From the NCBI GenBank assembly GCA_047604965.1, contig JASGGQ010000125.1, positions 1 to 7,700 of the forward strand: a stretch of 7,700 nucleotides of DNA, written 5' to 3'. Below the pieces are notes generated by a model that did not search any database, was not told the DNA's origin, and was given only the letters and a program-made list of their open reading frames with translations. The stretch's first letter is position 1. Each line of letters opens with the position of its first letter. This DNA is from JAGIBJ01 sp047604965. Its GTDB lineage: Bacteria > Actinomycetota > Thermoleophilia > Solirubrobacterales > Solirubrobacteraceae. Shown here piece by piece: positions 6,505 through 7,700 of the stretch. The translations under genes were made by a program, and so were the position numbers.

Positions 6505-6520
6505 GCGAACATATGTTCGC
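6505..6520 (-). promoter_or_regulatory. LexA-binding site (SOS box) of dnaE2
   Basis: GCGAACATATGTTCGC is a perfect 16-base palindrome. Its core CGAAC-ATAT-GTTCG (6506-6519) matches the Gram-positive/actinobacterial SOS box CGAACRNRYGTTCG at every position. It abuts the preferred dnaE2 start codon. LexA control of dnaE2 is established in Mycobacterium tuberculosis, so motif and gene support each other. LexA bound here would cover the start region, giving repression until RecA-driven LexA self-cleavage after DNA damage. lexA itself is not in the window. Confidence 0.9.
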
Positions 6521-6533
6521 ATATGTTGTTCGC
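6510..6533. repeat. Phased CATATGTT repeat and third LexA half-site
   Basis: CATATGTT occurs at 6510-6517 and again at 6520-6527, a 10-base period of about one helical turn. The second copy is followed by a further GTTCGC half-site at 6528-6533, matching the arm at 6515-6520. The block therefore contains one complete LexA dyad plus an extra same-orientation half-site that lacks its own partner. Confidence 0.6.
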
Positions 6534-6587
6534 GAGTGCGTCCGGCTCGCCGTCGCACGGGACGCAGCATCTTGCTGGGAGTGCGTC
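6534..6587. repeat. Direct and inverted GACGCA/TGCGTC repeats in the divergent control region
   Basis: GAGTGCGTC occurs twice in direct orientation, at 6534-6542 and 6579-6587. Between them GGACGCA (6560-6566) is complementary to TGCGTCC at 6537-6543, and its GACGCA part is complementary to TGCGTC at 6582-6587. Two mutually exclusive hairpins could form with the same central arm. The region precedes the LexA box on the dnaE2 side and would be either upstream promoter DNA or 5' leader. Confidence 0.45.
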
Positions 6588-6674
6588 AACTTTTCGGCAT
6601 GAGGTGACGATCCAAGAGACGTACGCGCTTCCGCCCAGCTCTTCGTCCTCCATTTTCCCCGCACCGACCTCCGC

Positions 6675-7700
6675 ATGGTCTCACTCGTCAACGATTTCGA
6701 CGGCAGCGCCGCTACGGCGGCCGATCGTCTACTCGAGGACTCCTGGGATGGACGCAAACAACGCCTGAGCGCCCGCGAGCTGAAGGCCGAACTCAGCATC
6801 ACCGTTTCGTTTTTGGTCGTTGCGTCGGTGCTTGCGTTGCTGGCGCCCGCTGCGCATGCCTCCGCGCCGTTGACGGCGGCACTCGCCGTTTCCTTTGCGG
6901 TCGCCAGCCGCATCGAGTTCCCGGTCGGGGCCGGCCATGCCGTTCCGACGCAACTCTTCCTCATCCCGCTACTGCTGCTCGGACCGCCGGGTCTGGTGCC
7001 GTTGATTGTGTTGGCGGCGCTCGCGACAGCGGTGATCTTCGACTGGCTCGCGAAGCGCACCAGACTCGAACGACTTGTCGAAACCGGCGGCGATGCGTGG
7101 CACTCGATCGGCCCGGCGATCGTTTTTGTCGTTGCCGGCCATCCTGGCCCGGAGGAGGCGGCGTGGTGGTTGTACGTTGTCGCGTTCGTCACGCAGGTCA
7201 CCTGCGAAATCATGTCGGCGACGTTGCGCGAGTGGTTGGCGCTCGGGATTCCACCGCAGCTTCAACTCAGGATTCTCGGCATCGTGTGGTCGATCGACGT
7301 GCTGTTGACGCCCGCTGCGGTCGTTGCGGCAGCGGCAACCAGTGCCAGCTCGATCCCGGCCGCACCGCTGGCGATGCTTGGCGTTGCGGCCGTGCTCGCG
7401 GTGATCGCCCGGGATCGCAACCAGCGCATCGATCAGGCGCATGCACGGCTGGAGGCGCTGCATCGCGAGCGCAGCCGGCTCCAGATCGCCGTCTACCGCA
7501 TCGGTGACGCGTTTGCCAGCAAGCTCGACCTCGATGCGCTGCTGACGATCACCACGCGGGCGGCTGTCGAAGCGCTCGATGCCGATGGCGGCCGTGGCTC
7601 TGCGTACCAGGGAGAAGGCCGCAAGCTGGTGCGTCGCGCAACAGTCCATGAAGACATGGAGATCGAACCGGCGTTGCGCGCGGCGGAGGACACTGCAGTA
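6675..7700 (+). CDS. Multi-helix membrane sensor with GAF domain, 5' part (possible diguanylate cyclase or related signalling protein)
   Basis: The frame stays open from ATG 6675 to the window edge, giving 342 residues with no stop. An in-frame stop at 6600-6602 and no other start codon before 6675 support this start, although no ribosome site is visible. About 38 N-terminal residues are hydrophilic. Several hydrophobic helices follow (roughly 40-58, 62-79, 91-123, 143-156, 163-179, 198-222, 226-246), resembling a MASE-like integral sensor module. A charged, probably coiled-coil linker covers about 247-270. From about 271 (VYRIGDAFASKLDLDALLTI) the sequence looks like the first part of a GAF domain, which usually binds a small ligand or relays a signal. 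The output domain lies beyond the window. GGDEF (cyclic-di-GMP synthesis), HD-GYP or histidine kinase outputs are all possible, and GGDEF is my first guess from recalled Thermoleophilia proteins. It is transcribed divergently from dnaE2. Confidence 0.8.
   Translation, partial: MVSLVNDFDGSAATAADRLLEDSWDGRKQRLSARELKAELSITVSFLVVASVLALLAPAAHASAPLTAALAVSFAVASRIEFPVGAGHAVPTQLFLIPLLLLGPPGLVPLIVLAALATAVIFDWLAKRTRLERLVETGGDAWHSIGPAIVFVVAGHPGPEEAAWWLYVVAFVTQVTCEIMSATLREWLALGIPPQLQLRILGIVWSIDVLLTPAAVVAAAATSASSIPAAPLAMLGVAAVLAVIARDRNQRIDQAHARLEALHRERSRLQIAVYRIGDAFASKLDLDALLTITTRAAVEALDADGGRGSAYQGEGRKLVRRATVHEDMEIEPALRAAEDTAV

Noticed and set aside
6419..7213. 264-residue minus-strand open frame crossing the dnaE2 control region
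   Set aside because: It overlaps the dnaE2 start in another frame and the sensor gene antisense; low-complexity Ser/Thr/Ala/Arg composition without motifs.
6969..7649. 226-residue minus-strand open frame
   Set aside because: It is antisense to the membrane and GAF region of the sensor gene, whose helix pattern is far more convincing.
1..7700. tRNA, rRNA, CRISPR array or insertion sequence
   Set aside because: No cloverleaf-type segment, regularly spaced repeat set, transposase motif or terminal inverted repeats with target duplication were seen on either strand.

Overview
The window is GC-rich bacterial chromosome. It carries four genes on the minus strand and the start of one divergent gene on the plus strand. 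The glutamine synthetase, the DnaE2-type polymerase, the membrane-anchored cytochrome c and the multi-helix membrane sensor with a GAF domain all resemble, from memory, proteins of the actinobacterial class Thermoleophilia (Solirubrobacterales). A Gram-positive/actinobacterial type SOS box supports an actinobacterium. The class-level assignment is an inference from recalled family resemblance, not from a search.

Layout, left to right. 1-85 is the 3' flank of glnA and holds C-runs (G-runs on the transcribed strand). 86-1414 (-) is glnA, a type I glutamine synthetase of about 442 residues. 1470-2057 (-) encodes an Arg-rich, probably disordered protein with one C-terminal membrane helix. It lies directly upstream of glnA and may be co-transcribed with it. 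2058-2329 is non-coding and contains several short inverted and direct repeats, including a candidate CRP-like operator. 2330-2863 (-) encodes a small protein with two membrane helices and a C-terminal class I cytochrome c domain. 2875 to about 6504 (-) is dnaE2, an error-prone DNA polymerase III alpha subunit of the SOS mutagenesis type. 6505-6674 is the divergent control region, with a perfect 16-bp palindrome matching the LexA/SOS box plus phased and inverted repeats. 6675-7700 (+) is the 5' part of a membrane sensor with a GAF domain that runs off the window.

How the parts fit. The perfect LexA box directly before dnaE2 is the clearest regulatory signal and predicts DNA-damage induction of the polymerase. 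The cytochrome c gene starts 11 bases after the dnaE2 stop codon, so it probably sits on the same transcript and could be induced with it. That pairing is the most unusual aspect of the window. No imuA or imuB is visible beside dnaE2, so its usual partners would have to be encoded elsewhere. glnA and the Arg-rich protein form a separate nitrogen-assimilation unit. I see no wholly new multi-gene system, no mobile element, no CRISPR array and no RNA gene.
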